From Hallerella sp963597395 (GTDB lineage Bacteria; Fibrobacterota; Fibrobacteria; Fibrobacterales; Fibrobacteraceae), in NCBI GenBank assembly GCA_963597395.1, contig CAVBPX010000002.1:1-64000 (forward strand): 64,000 bases of DNA. The letters run 5' to 3'. Shown piece by piece: positions 35,083 through 43,008 of this stretch (its first letter is position 1; each line of letters begins with the position of its first letter). Made by a program: the position numbers and the translations under genes. The notes under the pieces were generated by a model. It worked only from the letters and a program-made list of their open reading frames with translations, was not told where the DNA came from and did no database searches.

Positions 35083-37230
35083 ATGCCGACGGAAGTTCTA
35101 CAACCCACCCAGGAGCACATCATCCACGTGCTCATGAAAAAAAATCCCTCGCTGGACGAGGAAAAGCTCCGGAGTGCCGTTGCCTTTATTGCCGATGCCC
35201 ACAAGGGACAGTTCCGAAAAAGCGGAATGCCCTATACCGAGCATCCCTACGAAGTCGCCAAGATCATTGCCGACATGAAGCTCGACACGTCCTCCGTCCT
35301 CGCCGGGCTCCTCCACGACGTCGTCGAGGATACGCCCCATACGCTTTCCGAGATAGAAACCCGTTTCGGGAAGGAGACGGCCTTCATGGTCGATGCCGTC
35401 ACCAAGATTTCCGCGGCGCAAAAGCAGGGAAACAAGATAGAGCAAAAGGCGGAAACCTACCGCAAGTTCATCAGCGCCATGGCCAAGGATCCGCGCGTCA
35501 TCATGATTAAAATCGCGGACCGGCTGCACAACATGCGAACGCTTCAATATATGAAGCCCGAAAAGCGGCGCATCATCGCACAAGAGACGCTCGACATCTA
35601 CACGCCCCTCACCCACCGCTTCGGCCTTTACCAGTTCAAGTCCGAACTCGAGGATTTGGCCTTCAAATATCTGAATCCCGTCGAATACAAAAAGATTGTC
35701 GATCATTTGCTTTCTACGAAGGCGGAGCGCGAGCGTTACATCAAGGCGGTCATCGGGCCGCTCCAAATCAAGATGGCCCTCGAAGACTTCGACTGCACCA
35801 TCCAGGGGCGCACCAAGAACATTTACAGCATCTACGGAAAAACGCAAAGCCGCGGCTGCAAGCTCGACGAGATTTTCGACATTTTTGCGGTCCGCATCAT
35901 CGTGGAAACCATTTCCGAATGCTACCTCGCGCTCGGCTACGTGCACAACCTCTGGACGCCCATCCAGGGACTTTTCAAGGACTACATCGCAACCCCCAAG
36001 CCGAACCTTTACCAGAGCATCCACACGACAGTCATCGGACCCGAAAACAAAATGGTCGAAGTCCAAATTCGCACCAAGGACATGGACATGACCGCCGAAA
36101 AGGGATTTGCCGCGCACTGGGCCTACAAACTCGAAACGAGCCGGAGCGGCGAAGAACTCGAATGGATTGACCGTCTGGCAAAGCTCCAGGCCGAAATTCC
36201 CAATTCCGTCGAATACCTCAATTTTTTGCGGATGGACCTCAAGAACGAAGGCACGACCGTCTTCACGCCCAAAGGCGACTCCGTCGAACTTCCCGAAGGA
36301 AGCACCGTTCTCGACTTCGCCTTTGCCGTCCACACGGAACTCGGGCTTCACTGCGTCGGAGCGCGCATCAACGGCGACGTCATCAGTGCGACGAGCGTCG
36401 TCCCGAACAGCGCGACGGTCCAGGTTCTCACGAGCCACAACCAGAATCCGCTTCCCGAATGGCTCGAAATAGTCCGCACCGAAAAGGCGAAACAGGAACT
36501 TCGCCGCTGGATGCGCACAAGCATCGACAAGGAAGCCCAAACGCTCGGCAAGGCGATTTGGCAGAGGGAACTTCGCGTCTTTAAAATCCAGAAGGCCGAG
36601 GAACAGCCGAAGCCCGAGGATATTTGCGCCTTTTTCGGCGTTAAAAGCGTTGAGGAATTTTACGACAGGCTCGGGCAAGGCGAAATGGAACTTTCCGAGC
36701 TCGAAAAGTTTATCCAGAAGCTGCACCCCGAAAAGTTCCGCGAAGCGGACCCGGCGTCCCCCGTCAAGCTTTTTGTGACGGACGCATCCGACGAGTCGCA
36801 GCTTCCCGTCGAAGTCGGAAACGAATCGAGCCTGCTCATTCACTTTGCCACCTGTTGCGCGCCCATTCCCGGCGAATCCATCATCGGGGCGCTCATTCCG
36901 AAGCACGGAATCGAAGTGCACCGCAAGGACTGCCCGAAACTTGCGCTCATCCCGGAATCCAGACGGATTTCGATGGAATGGAACCGCGATTCGAAGCAGG
37001 AATTCGTCGTACATCTGAAACTCGAAACGGATGACCGCAAGGGCATCACCGCGGACGTTCTGAACGAACTTTCAAAGGCCAAGGTTTTCATCGAGCGCAT
37101 GAGCGTCGTTTCGGCCAAAAAGTCCGGGCGCATCCGGCTCGTGTTCCGCATCGCCCGGCGGGACCTTCTCGAGCAGCTGATGGAATCCCTGCGAAACATT
37201 TCCGGAGTTCACGAGGTCAACCGCCTATGA
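35083..37230 (+). CDS. rel: RelA/SpoT-family bifunctional (p)ppGpp synthetase/hydrolase
   Basis: 715 residues with the full RSH layout: HD hydrolase (~25-180) with intact EHPYEVAKI, AGLLHDVVEDT and KIADRLHNMRT; synthetase (~210-350) with YGKTQSRGCKLDEIFDIFAVRIIV, YKDYIATPKPNLYQSIHT-type block and VEVQIRTKDMD; TGS (~385-445: VFTPKGDSVELPEGSTVLDFAFAVH); a helical/zinc-finger region with HFATCCAPIPGESIIGALIPKHGIEVHRKDC; and a C-terminal ACT domain. The intact HD residues indicate it can both make and break the alarmone. It overlaps the next gene by ATGA, which leads directly into nuoA, linking stringent control and the respiratory cluster on one transcript. Confidence 0.95.
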   Translation: MPTEVLQPTQEHIIHVLMKKNPSLDEEKLRSAVAFIADAHKGQFRKSGMPYTEHPYEVAKIIADMKLDTSSVLAGLLHDVVEDTPHTLSEIETRFGKETAFMVDAVTKISAAQKQGNKIEQKAETYRKFISAMAKDPRVIMIKIADRLHNMRTLQYMKPEKRRIIAQETLDIYTPLTHRFGLYQFKSELEDLAFKYLNPVEYKKIVDHLLSTKAERERYIKAVIGPLQIKMALEDFDCTIQGRTKNIYSIYGKTQSRGCKLDEIFDIFAVRIIVETISECYLALGYVHNLWTPIQGLFKDYIATPKPNLYQSIHTTVIGPENKMVEVQIRTKDMDMTAEKGFAAHWAYKLETSRSGEELEWIDRLAKLQAEIPNSVEYLNFLRMDLKNEGTTVFTPKGDSVELPEGSTVLDFAFAVHTELGLHCVGARINGDVISATSVVPNSATVQVLTSHNQNPLPEWLEIVRTEKAKQELRRWMRTSIDKEAQTLGKAIWQRELRVFKIQKAEEQPKPEDICAFFGVKSVEEFYDRLGQGEMELSELEKFIQKLHPEKFREADPASPVKLFVTDASDESQLPVEVGNESSLLIHFATCCAPIPGESIIGALIPKHGIEVHRKDCPKLALIPESRRISMEWNRDSKQEFVVHLKLETDDRKGITADVLNELSKAKVFIERMSVVSAKKSGRIRLVFRIARRDLLEQLMESLRNISGVHEVNRL

Positions 37231-37817
37231 TGACACTTTCCCTCGCACATCCCCACGAAGACGAAACGGTCCGAAACCGCGCATTCAACTGCCGAATGCG
37301 AAACCGCCGCTACGAGGAGGTCTTTTACGCCTTCAGCGCGCTCACGCCGGTCATCACCCAAAAAGACGTCAAAAGCCGACGGGAATGGTTTGCGGACATC
37401 GGCGAAAAGGTCGCCGTGTGCGAAGCCTCGCTCGAAGCGTGCATCGAATATGCACAGGCTTCCGTCTTCTTCGGAAAAATCGAAAAAATCGGGCGCTATT
37501 CGTCGGAAAATCCGCGGGGAATTCTGCAGGAAGAACTCCTGCTCGTCTTTTTTCTGTGCGAGCTGCAATCGACGACCCGCTACCTGATTTCGCGCATCGA
37601 GACGGACAAGGAACTGCAAAACATGGACTCCGAGATGGAAGTCAAAAAAAGCGGGGCCTACATTTCCGGATTCATCTCGAACATGCACAAGAACCTGAAC
37701 GCGCTGAACCTCGCGACCGAAAAGGAATTTCGCGACCTGCACGCGCACGTCAAGGAACGCTTCGAAATCGGAAACGAAATTTTCGGAACGCTCCAGGAAG
37801 TCCAACATTTTTATTAA
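37227..37817 (+). CDS. hypothetical helical protein between rel and nuoA
   Basis: 196 residues, no signal or membrane segment, mostly amphipathic helices (EEVFYAFSALTPVITQKDV, RREWFADIGEKVAVCEASLEACIEYAQASVFFGKIEKIG, RDLHAHVKERFEIGNEIFGTLQEVQHFY). No family recognised. The ATG overlaps the rel stop and its own stop is 9 bp before nuoA, so it is translationally coupled on both sides. Real gene by coding pattern and position; role unknown. Confidence 0.78.
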   Translation: MMTLSLAHPHEDETVRNRAFNCRMRNRRYEEVFYAFSALTPVITQKDVKSRREWFADIGEKVAVCEASLEACIEYAQASVFFGKIEKIGRYSSENPRGILQEELLLVFFLCELQSTTRYLISRIETDKELQNMDSEMEVKKSGAYISGFISNMHKNLNALNLATEKEFRDLHAHVKERFEIGNEIFGTLQEVQHFY

Positions 37818-37826
37818 GGAAACGCG

Positions 37827-38213
37827 ATGGAACTCTCGGAATATTTTATCCTGATATTCTTCCTCGTCCTCGGCGCGGGCGTTGCCGCCGGAGCGATGAT
37901 CGTCGGGAAACTTCTCGGCTATAAAAGCCGCGACACAAAAAACAAGTTCGCGCCCTACGAGTGCGGCATGCAGACCGTCGGCAGTGCGCGCATCCAGTTC
38001 AAGGTGGGCTATTACCTCTTTGCGCTTCTCTTTTTGGTCTTTGACGTCGAGGCTCTCTTTCTCTTTCCCGTCCTTCTCGAGTTCGGACCTGTCGTCGCCG
38101 GAAAGACTTCCCTTGCGCCGATTCTCGTCGCACTCGATCTCGTCGTATTTTTAGCGATTCTCGTTTCCGGTCTCGCCTACGCATGGAAAAAAGGAATTCT
38201 CAAATGGGAATAA
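37827..38213 (+). CDS. nuoA: NADH-quinone oxidoreductase subunit A
   Basis: 128 residues, three membrane segments, with the conserved loop KNKFAPYECGMQTVGSARIQFKVGYYLFALLFLVFDVEALFLFP. The Cys and acidic loop residues face the quinone cavity of complex I. Start has GGAA upstream. Its last codons overlap nuoBC by 10 bp. First gene of a nuo cluster that lacks E, F and G. Confidence 0.95.
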   Translation: MELSEYFILIFFLVLGAGVAAGAMIVGKLLGYKSRDTKNKFAPYECGMQTVGSARIQFKVGYYLFALLFLVFDVEALFLFPVLLEFGPVVAGKTSLAPILVALDLVVFLAILVSGLAYAWKKGILKWE

Positions 38214-39460
38214 TCAACTACCTGCCCAAGCTTCTCGACCCGATTCCGGGCGGAAAATACATGGTGAACGCGGTCGATTATGTGGTAAACTGGGCCCGCG
38301 CCAACTCCCTCTGGCCGCTCACCTACGGAACGAGCTGTTGCGCGATTGAAATGATGTCGAGTTCCATGGCCCGCTACGACATTGCACGGTTCGGGTCCGA
38401 GGTCTTTCGCGATTCGCCGCGGCAGGCCGATCTTTTTATTCTCGCCGGGACAATAACCGAGCGGATGGCTCCCGCCGTACAAATGCTGTGGGAACAGATG
38501 CCAGGGCCCAAATACGTCCTTGCGATGGGAGCGTGCACCATCTCGGGCGGCCCCTTCTACTACGACAACTATTCCGTCGTACGCGGCGCCGCAAACATCA
38601 TCCCGGTCGATGTCTATGTCCCGGGCTGTCCGCCGCGGCCCGAAGCGCTTTTTAACGGGCTCCTTACACTCCGCGAAAAAATTCTGAAGGAAACGTGCCG
38701 AAACCCGTGGCACGAAGGCGACCTCGACACGAAGGATCTCGGAAACCGCTACGCCGAGGCGAAAAAAGCCTGGGAAGCGGCCGAAAGGATTAAGGACGAG
38801 GAAATGTCCGAAGCCCGCGCAAGGTTCAAGGAAGAGCATCCCGACTACAAGTCCGGATTTAAGCCCACGCGCATCGTCAAGGAAGCTTTTCCGGAAGTTC
38901 CCTACACGCCTCGAAAAGCCTCGGGACTTTCGCAAAAGGAACTTTTTCACATTGCGAAGGAACGGTTTTTGAAGGTTTCGCTCTACGGGAAAGAAAATTC
39001 CGAGGACGAAGCTTTTGCGTCAATGCCCGCCGACACGCCTCTCGACGTGTGCGTTTCAAAAGAGGACTACCTTCCGCTCGTCGAATTTTTAAAGACCGAT
39101 CCGCGGACAAAATTCGACTTCCTGATTGACGTCACCGCGGTTGACTGGAAGGATCACTTTGACGTCATCGCCCAGCTGATGAGCACGGAACTCGGGCACA
39201 AGTTCTTTGTGAGACTTTCCCTCGAAAAGGACTCCTCGATTCCCGAAGAAAAGCGGGCGACGAGCATTCTTGCGACGGCTCCGACGCTTTCGAAGCTCTA
39301 CCCCGCCGCAAACTGGAAGGAGCGCGAAGTATTCGATATGTTCGGAATTTCTTTCGAGGGCCATGACGACATGCGGCGTCTTTTCCTCGACGAGGACTTT
39401 CCCGGTTTTCCGCTCCGCAAGGACTTTACCCATCCGCACATCATCCGGAGGGAAGCATGA
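38204..39460 (+). CDS. nuoBC: fused NADH-quinone oxidoreductase subunits B and C
   Basis: 418 residues in one uninterrupted frame. Residues 1-~165 are NuoB with all four N2-cluster cysteines: TSCCAIEMM (45, 46), GACTISGG (111) and VPGCPPRPE (142). A charged linker (~170-235: ERIKDEEMSEARARFKEEHPDYKSGFKPTRIV) follows. Residues ~240-418 are NuoC, with FDFLIDVTAVDWKDHFDVI and the signature NWKEREVFDMFGISFEGHDDMRRLFLDEDF. NuoC-NuoD fusions are common; B-C fusion is much less so. ATG at 38204 overlaps nuoA. It ends overlapping nuoD by ATGA. Confidence 0.93.
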   Translation: MGIINYLPKLLDPIPGGKYMVNAVDYVVNWARANSLWPLTYGTSCCAIEMMSSSMARYDIARFGSEVFRDSPRQADLFILAGTITERMAPAVQMLWEQMPGPKYVLAMGACTISGGPFYYDNYSVVRGAANIIPVDVYVPGCPPRPEALFNGLLTLREKILKETCRNPWHEGDLDTKDLGNRYAEAKKAWEAAERIKDEEMSEARARFKEEHPDYKSGFKPTRIVKEAFPEVPYTPRKASGLSQKELFHIAKERFLKVSLYGKENSEDEAFASMPADTPLDVCVSKEDYLPLVEFLKTDPRTKFDFLIDVTAVDWKDHFDVIAQLMSTELGHKFFVRLSLEKDSSIPEEKRATSILATAPTLSKLYPAANWKEREVFDMFGISFEGHDDMRRLFLDEDFPGFPLRKDFTHPHIIRREA

Positions 39461-40605
39461 CGCAAAACGCATCGTTCAATCTGCCCGGTTTTAAGGAAGA
39501 GTTTCACGACCCGGAAAGCGAGGACTTTTTTGTCAACATGGGCCCGCAGCACCCGAGTACGCACGGTGCGTTGCGTCTGCAGGTGAGGCTCGACGGCGAA
39601 ACGGTCATTGAAATCGTCCCCCATCTGGGATACATCCACCGCGGTCTCGAAAAGCAGGCCGAGAGCCTGAACTACGTCCAGTACATTCTCCTCTCCGACA
39701 GGCAGGACTATCTGACGGCCATCCAGAACAATCTGGGCGTTTGCCTTGCGCTCGAAAAGGGCATGGGGATAGGCGTCCCGGAACGCGGGGAATATATCCG
39801 CGTGATGATGGCGGAACTCGGGCGCATCGCTTCGCACCTCGTCTTTTACGGATGCTTCGGCGGAGATCTCGGCGGACAGACGCCTCTCATCTACGGGTTC
39901 AAGGAACGCGAGATGATCCACGACATTCTCGACCAGGAGACCGGTTCGAGGCTCACGACGAACTTCTTCCGACCGGGCGGTTCGCGCTTTGACGTGACGG
40001 ACGCCTTTATTCCGCGGGTAAAGGCCTTTCTCGAACATCTGAAGCCCACGATGGAAGACTACGAGCGCCTTCTTTCGACGAACCTGATTATTCTCGAGCG
40101 TTCAAAGGGCGTGGGCATTCTCTCAAAGGAAGACGCCATTGCGTTCGGATGTTCGGGGCCCGTTTTGCGGGCGTCGGGAGTCCGGTATGACGTCCGGAAG
40201 AACGATCCCTACAGCATCTACGACACGTTCGATTTTGACGTTCCCGTAAAGACAGAAGGCGACTGCTACGCGCGTTATCTCGTCCGCATCGAGGAAATTC
40301 ACCAGTCAATGAAAATCCTCGAGCAATGCATTGCGCGCTTCCCCAAGGACGGTCCGTACCGTTCCAAGGAAAAGCCCGTAAGGCTCCCCGCCGGAAGCTA
40401 CTATGCGGCATCCGAGACGGCAAAGGGCCTGTATGCGACCTACGTCGTGGCCGCGGGCGGCGACAAGCCCTACCGCATCCATACGCGCGGCCCGAGCTTT
40501 GCGAACCTTTCCGCGCTCAACACCATGGCGAAAGGCGGAAAGGTCGCGGACATCGTGACGATTATGGCGACACTCGACCCGGTCATTCCGGAAATTGACA
40601 GGTAA
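39457..40605 (+). CDS. nuoD: NADH-quinone oxidoreductase subunit D
   Basis: 382 residues, 49-kDa-type subunit lining the quinone site. Blocks: FVNMGPQHPSTHGALRLQVRLDGE (quinone-site His), PHLGYIHRGLEKQAE, ERGEYIRVMMAELGRIASHLVF, NFFRPGGSRFDV, GCSGPVLRASGVRYDVRK and the C-terminal MATLDPVIPEIDR. The hydrogenase-type Ni ligands are absent, as in complex I. ATGA overlap with nuoBC; followed 3 bp later by nuoH with no E/F/G between. Confidence 0.96.
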   Translation: MTQNASFNLPGFKEEFHDPESEDFFVNMGPQHPSTHGALRLQVRLDGETVIEIVPHLGYIHRGLEKQAESLNYVQYILLSDRQDYLTAIQNNLGVCLALEKGMGIGVPERGEYIRVMMAELGRIASHLVFYGCFGGDLGGQTPLIYGFKEREMIHDILDQETGSRLTTNFFRPGGSRFDVTDAFIPRVKAFLEHLKPTMEDYERLLSTNLIILERSKGVGILSKEDAIAFGCSGPVLRASGVRYDVRKNDPYSIYDTFDFDVPVKTEGDCYARYLVRIEEIHQSMKILEQCIARFPKDGPYRSKEKPVRLPAGSYYAASETAKGLYATYVVAAGGDKPYRIHTRGPSFANLSALNTMAKGGKVADIVTIMATLDPVIPEIDR

Positions 40606-40608
40606 GCG

Positions 40609-41691
40609 ATGACACCTTCCATTACAAATCCCATCGGAGACTTTATTCGGGCGAACGTTCCCGTTCCGGAACTTGCCTATCTCATCAACGCGGTCCTTTG
40701 CATTTGCGGAATTTGCGCCGTCGCATTCGGGTCCGCGATTGTCCTCGTGTATATGGAGCGGAAAGTCTGCGCGCACATCCAGTGCCGTTTGGGCCCGATG
40801 CGCCTCGGTTTTCACGGTTGCATCCAGGTCGTTGCGGACGCCATCAAGCTGATGCTCAAGGAAGTCTATGCGCCCCGCGGCGCGGACAAGCTTCTCTTTT
40901 ACATGGCCCCGATGATTTCGCTCACGGCCCCCTTTATGTGCCTTGCGATGATTCCGTTTTCGGAAACGCTCCAGGTCGCGGACATTTCGGTCGCGGTTCC
41001 TCTGATTATTGCGGTAAACGGGTTCGGCATCCTCGGCATTCTCATCGGCGGCTGGGCCTCGAACAACAAGTATTCCCTGCTCGGTTCTCTCCGCTCCGGC
41101 GCCCAGATGATAAGCTACGAGATTTCGTATGCGCTGATTCTCCTCTTTATCGTAATGCTTTCGGGTTCCGCGAGCCTCCGCGAAATTACGCTCAGCCAGT
41201 CGGGAACCGTTCTTGACTGGTGGATTTTAAAAGCGCCCCTTCTCGGCATCGTCGCCTTTATTCTTTTCCTCATCAGCTCCACGGCGGAACTCAATCGCGC
41301 CCCCTTTGACCTTTCGGAAGCGGAGCAGGAACTCACCGGCGGCTACCACACGGAATACAACGGCATGGCGTTCTCGATGTTCTACCTCGGCGAGTACATC
41401 AATCTAGTCACGACCTCCTCGCTCGCAACGGTCTTCTTCTTTGGCGGCTACCTGCCTCCGTGCATCGGAATTCCCGCCGTGGATGGAATTCTGAATATGG
41501 TTCCCGGACTCATCTGGTTCTTTGCCAAGGTGTTCACGATGATCTGGGTGTATATGGTCATCCGCTGGACGCTCGTCCGTCCGCGCATCGACCAGCTGAT
41601 GGCTCTTGAATGGAAGTTCATGCTGCCCGCGAGCCTCCTCCTGCTTATCCTCGGCGCGGTCGCCGTTTCTTTCGGATGGATACTCAAATGA
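40609..41691 (+). CDS. nuoH: NADH-quinone oxidoreductase subunit H
   Basis: 360 residues, about eight to nine membrane helices. Conserved: VYMERKVCAHIQCRLGPMR, QVVADAIKLMLKEVYAPRGADK, GSLRSGAQMISYEISYAL, STAELNRAPFDLSEAEQELTGGYHTEYNGMAFSMFYLGEY and VRWTLVRPRIDQLM-type C-terminal loop. It joins the hydrophilic and membrane arms at the quinone chamber. Overlaps nuoI by ATGA. Confidence 0.96.
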   Translation: MTPSITNPIGDFIRANVPVPELAYLINAVLCICGICAVAFGSAIVLVYMERKVCAHIQCRLGPMRLGFHGCIQVVADAIKLMLKEVYAPRGADKLLFYMAPMISLTAPFMCLAMIPFSETLQVADISVAVPLIIAVNGFGILGILIGGWASNNKYSLLGSLRSGAQMISYEISYALILLFIVMLSGSASLREITLSQSGTVLDWWILKAPLLGIVAFILFLISSTAELNRAPFDLSEAEQELTGGYHTEYNGMAFSMFYLGEYINLVTTSSLATVFFFGGYLPPCIGIPAVDGILNMVPGLIWFFAKVFTMIWVYMVIRWTLVRPRIDQLMALEWKFMLPASLLLLILGAVAVSFGWILK

Positions 41692-42161
41692 AAGACGAAA
41701 AGGTTTCATGCAAGGACGCTATCAAGCGCTACTTCGGTCGAATCGCCCAATCGACCAGCTTTCTCAAGGGCTTCTCCGTCACGGTAAAATACTTCTTTGA
41801 ACCTAAACGAATCGTCACGGAACAGTATCCCGAAAACCGGGCGACGCTCAAGATGCATCCCCGTTTTCGCGGAAAGCTCGAAATGATCGAGGACGAAAAC
41901 GGCGAAAACCGCTGCACCGCTTGCGGCATGTGCGAACGCAACTGCCCGAACGGTTCCATCAACGTCCTTCCGACCAAGAACATCGCCGGGAAAAAGGTTC
42001 TCGGAAAGTATATCTACAGGCTCGATACCTGCACGCTGTGCGGTCTTTGCGTCGAATCGTGCCCCTTCGGGGCCATCCGCATGAGCCAGGACTTTGAACT
42101 TTCGCGCACCTCGCGGGAAGGTTTCGAAATGCAACTCAACCAAAAGGAGGGGCGCGCCTAA
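41688..42161 (+). CDS. nuoI: NADH-quinone oxidoreductase subunit I (2x 4Fe-4S)
   Basis: 157 residues with two CxxCxxCxxxCP ferredoxin motifs: CTACGMCERNCPNGSINV and CTLCGLCVESCPFGAIRM (clusters N6a and N6b). N-terminal amphipathic helix (AQSTSFLKGFSVTVKYFFEPKRIVTEQYPENRA) holds it to the membrane arm. Because NuoE/F/G are missing from the cluster, NuoI may be the electron entry point, as proposed for ferredoxin-type complex I. ATG at 41688 overlaps nuoH; stop and next ATG share TAATG. Confidence 0.95.
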   Translation: MKDEKVSCKDAIKRYFGRIAQSTSFLKGFSVTVKYFFEPKRIVTEQYPENRATLKMHPRFRGKLEMIEDENGENRCTACGMCERNCPNGSINVLPTKNIAGKKVLGKYIYRLDTCTLCGLCVESCPFGAIRMSQDFELSRTSREGFEMQLNQKEGRA

Positions 42162-42706
42162 TGTCCATTATTCCCGACGCCCTTTTTACGGACGTGATTT
42201 TTTACGCCGTCGCGGCCCTGATGATCATCGCGTCGATTGTGACGGTCGTCGCTAAGAACCTGCTGCAAAGCGCGGTTTTTCTCATCGTCTCCTTCATCGG
42301 GACGGCGATTTTCTACCTGATGCTCCATGCGGAATTCATCGCGATGGCGCAAATCATGGTGTATGCAGGAGGCGTCGTCATCTTTGTCGTCTTCACGGTG
42401 CTGCTCACAAGCCATCTGGGCGAAACCACATTCAATATCAAGCTTCCGCGGAACTTTATCGCGGGCGCCATCGCCCTCGGGCTTCTTTTTACCATGGTCC
42501 GCTTTCTGTTCCGCTCGGAGGCCATCCAAAACGCAACGGCACCGCTTGCGGCCGGCGATTACGCTTCGCTTCCGTCCCTTGCGCTGAGGCTTCTCTCGGC
42601 GGATCCGTCCGGATTCCTCATTCCGTTTGAACTGGTGAGCTTCGTTTTGCTCACGACGCTCGTGCTTTCCATTACGGTTGCGCGCAAGTCCAAGGAGGAA
42701 AAATGA
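42161..42706 (+). CDS. nuoJ: NADH-quinone oxidoreductase subunit J
   Basis: 181 residues, five membrane helices. KNLLQSAVFLIVSFIGTAIFYLMLHAEFIAMAQIMVYAGGVVIFVVFTVLLTS is the conserved core with the helix-3 pi-bulge region. Starts by TAATG overlap with nuoI and overlaps nuoK by ATGA. Confidence 0.95.
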   Translation: MSIIPDALFTDVIFYAVAALMIIASIVTVVAKNLLQSAVFLIVSFIGTAIFYLMLHAEFIAMAQIMVYAGGVVIFVVFTVLLTSHLGETTFNIKLPRNFIAGAIALGLLFTMVRFLFRSEAIQNATAPLAAGDYASLPSLALRLLSADPSGFLIPFELVSFVLLTTLVLSITVARKSKEEK

Positions 42707-43008
42707 CGCTCGAACACTGTCTCGTCCTCTCCTTTGTCCTTTTCGGGATAGGCATCTTTGGACTTTTGCGGAGACGCCATCTCGTCGGAATGCTCCTTTC
42801 GATTGAAATTATGCTGAACGCGGCAAACCTGAACTTTATTTCATTTGCCTATTTCAAGGCGGCCGATGCGACGGCGGGTTCCGTCTTTGGAATTTTCGTC
42901 ATTGCGCTTACCGCCTGCGAAATGGCCATCGCGCTTGCCATCGTGGTGAGCATGTATCGTCGCCATCACAGTTTGGACGTCAACCAGCTGAGGGATCTCC
43001 ATGAATGA
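42703..43008 (+). CDS. nuoK: NADH-quinone oxidoreductase subunit K
   Basis: 101 residues, three helices, with GIFGLLRRRHLVGMLLSIEIMLNAANLNFI (the conserved Glu of the proton path) and ALTACEMAIALAIVVSMYRRHHSLDVNQLRDLHE. Overlaps both neighbours. Confidence 0.95.
   Translation: MTLEHCLVLSFVLFGIGIFGLLRRRHLVGMLLSIEIMLNAANLNFISFAYFKAADATAGSVFGIFVIALTACEMAIALAIVVSMYRRHHSLDVNQLRDLHE

Noticed and set aside
35098..37014. 638-codon minus-strand open frame
   Set aside because: Antisense to rel, which has every expected domain.
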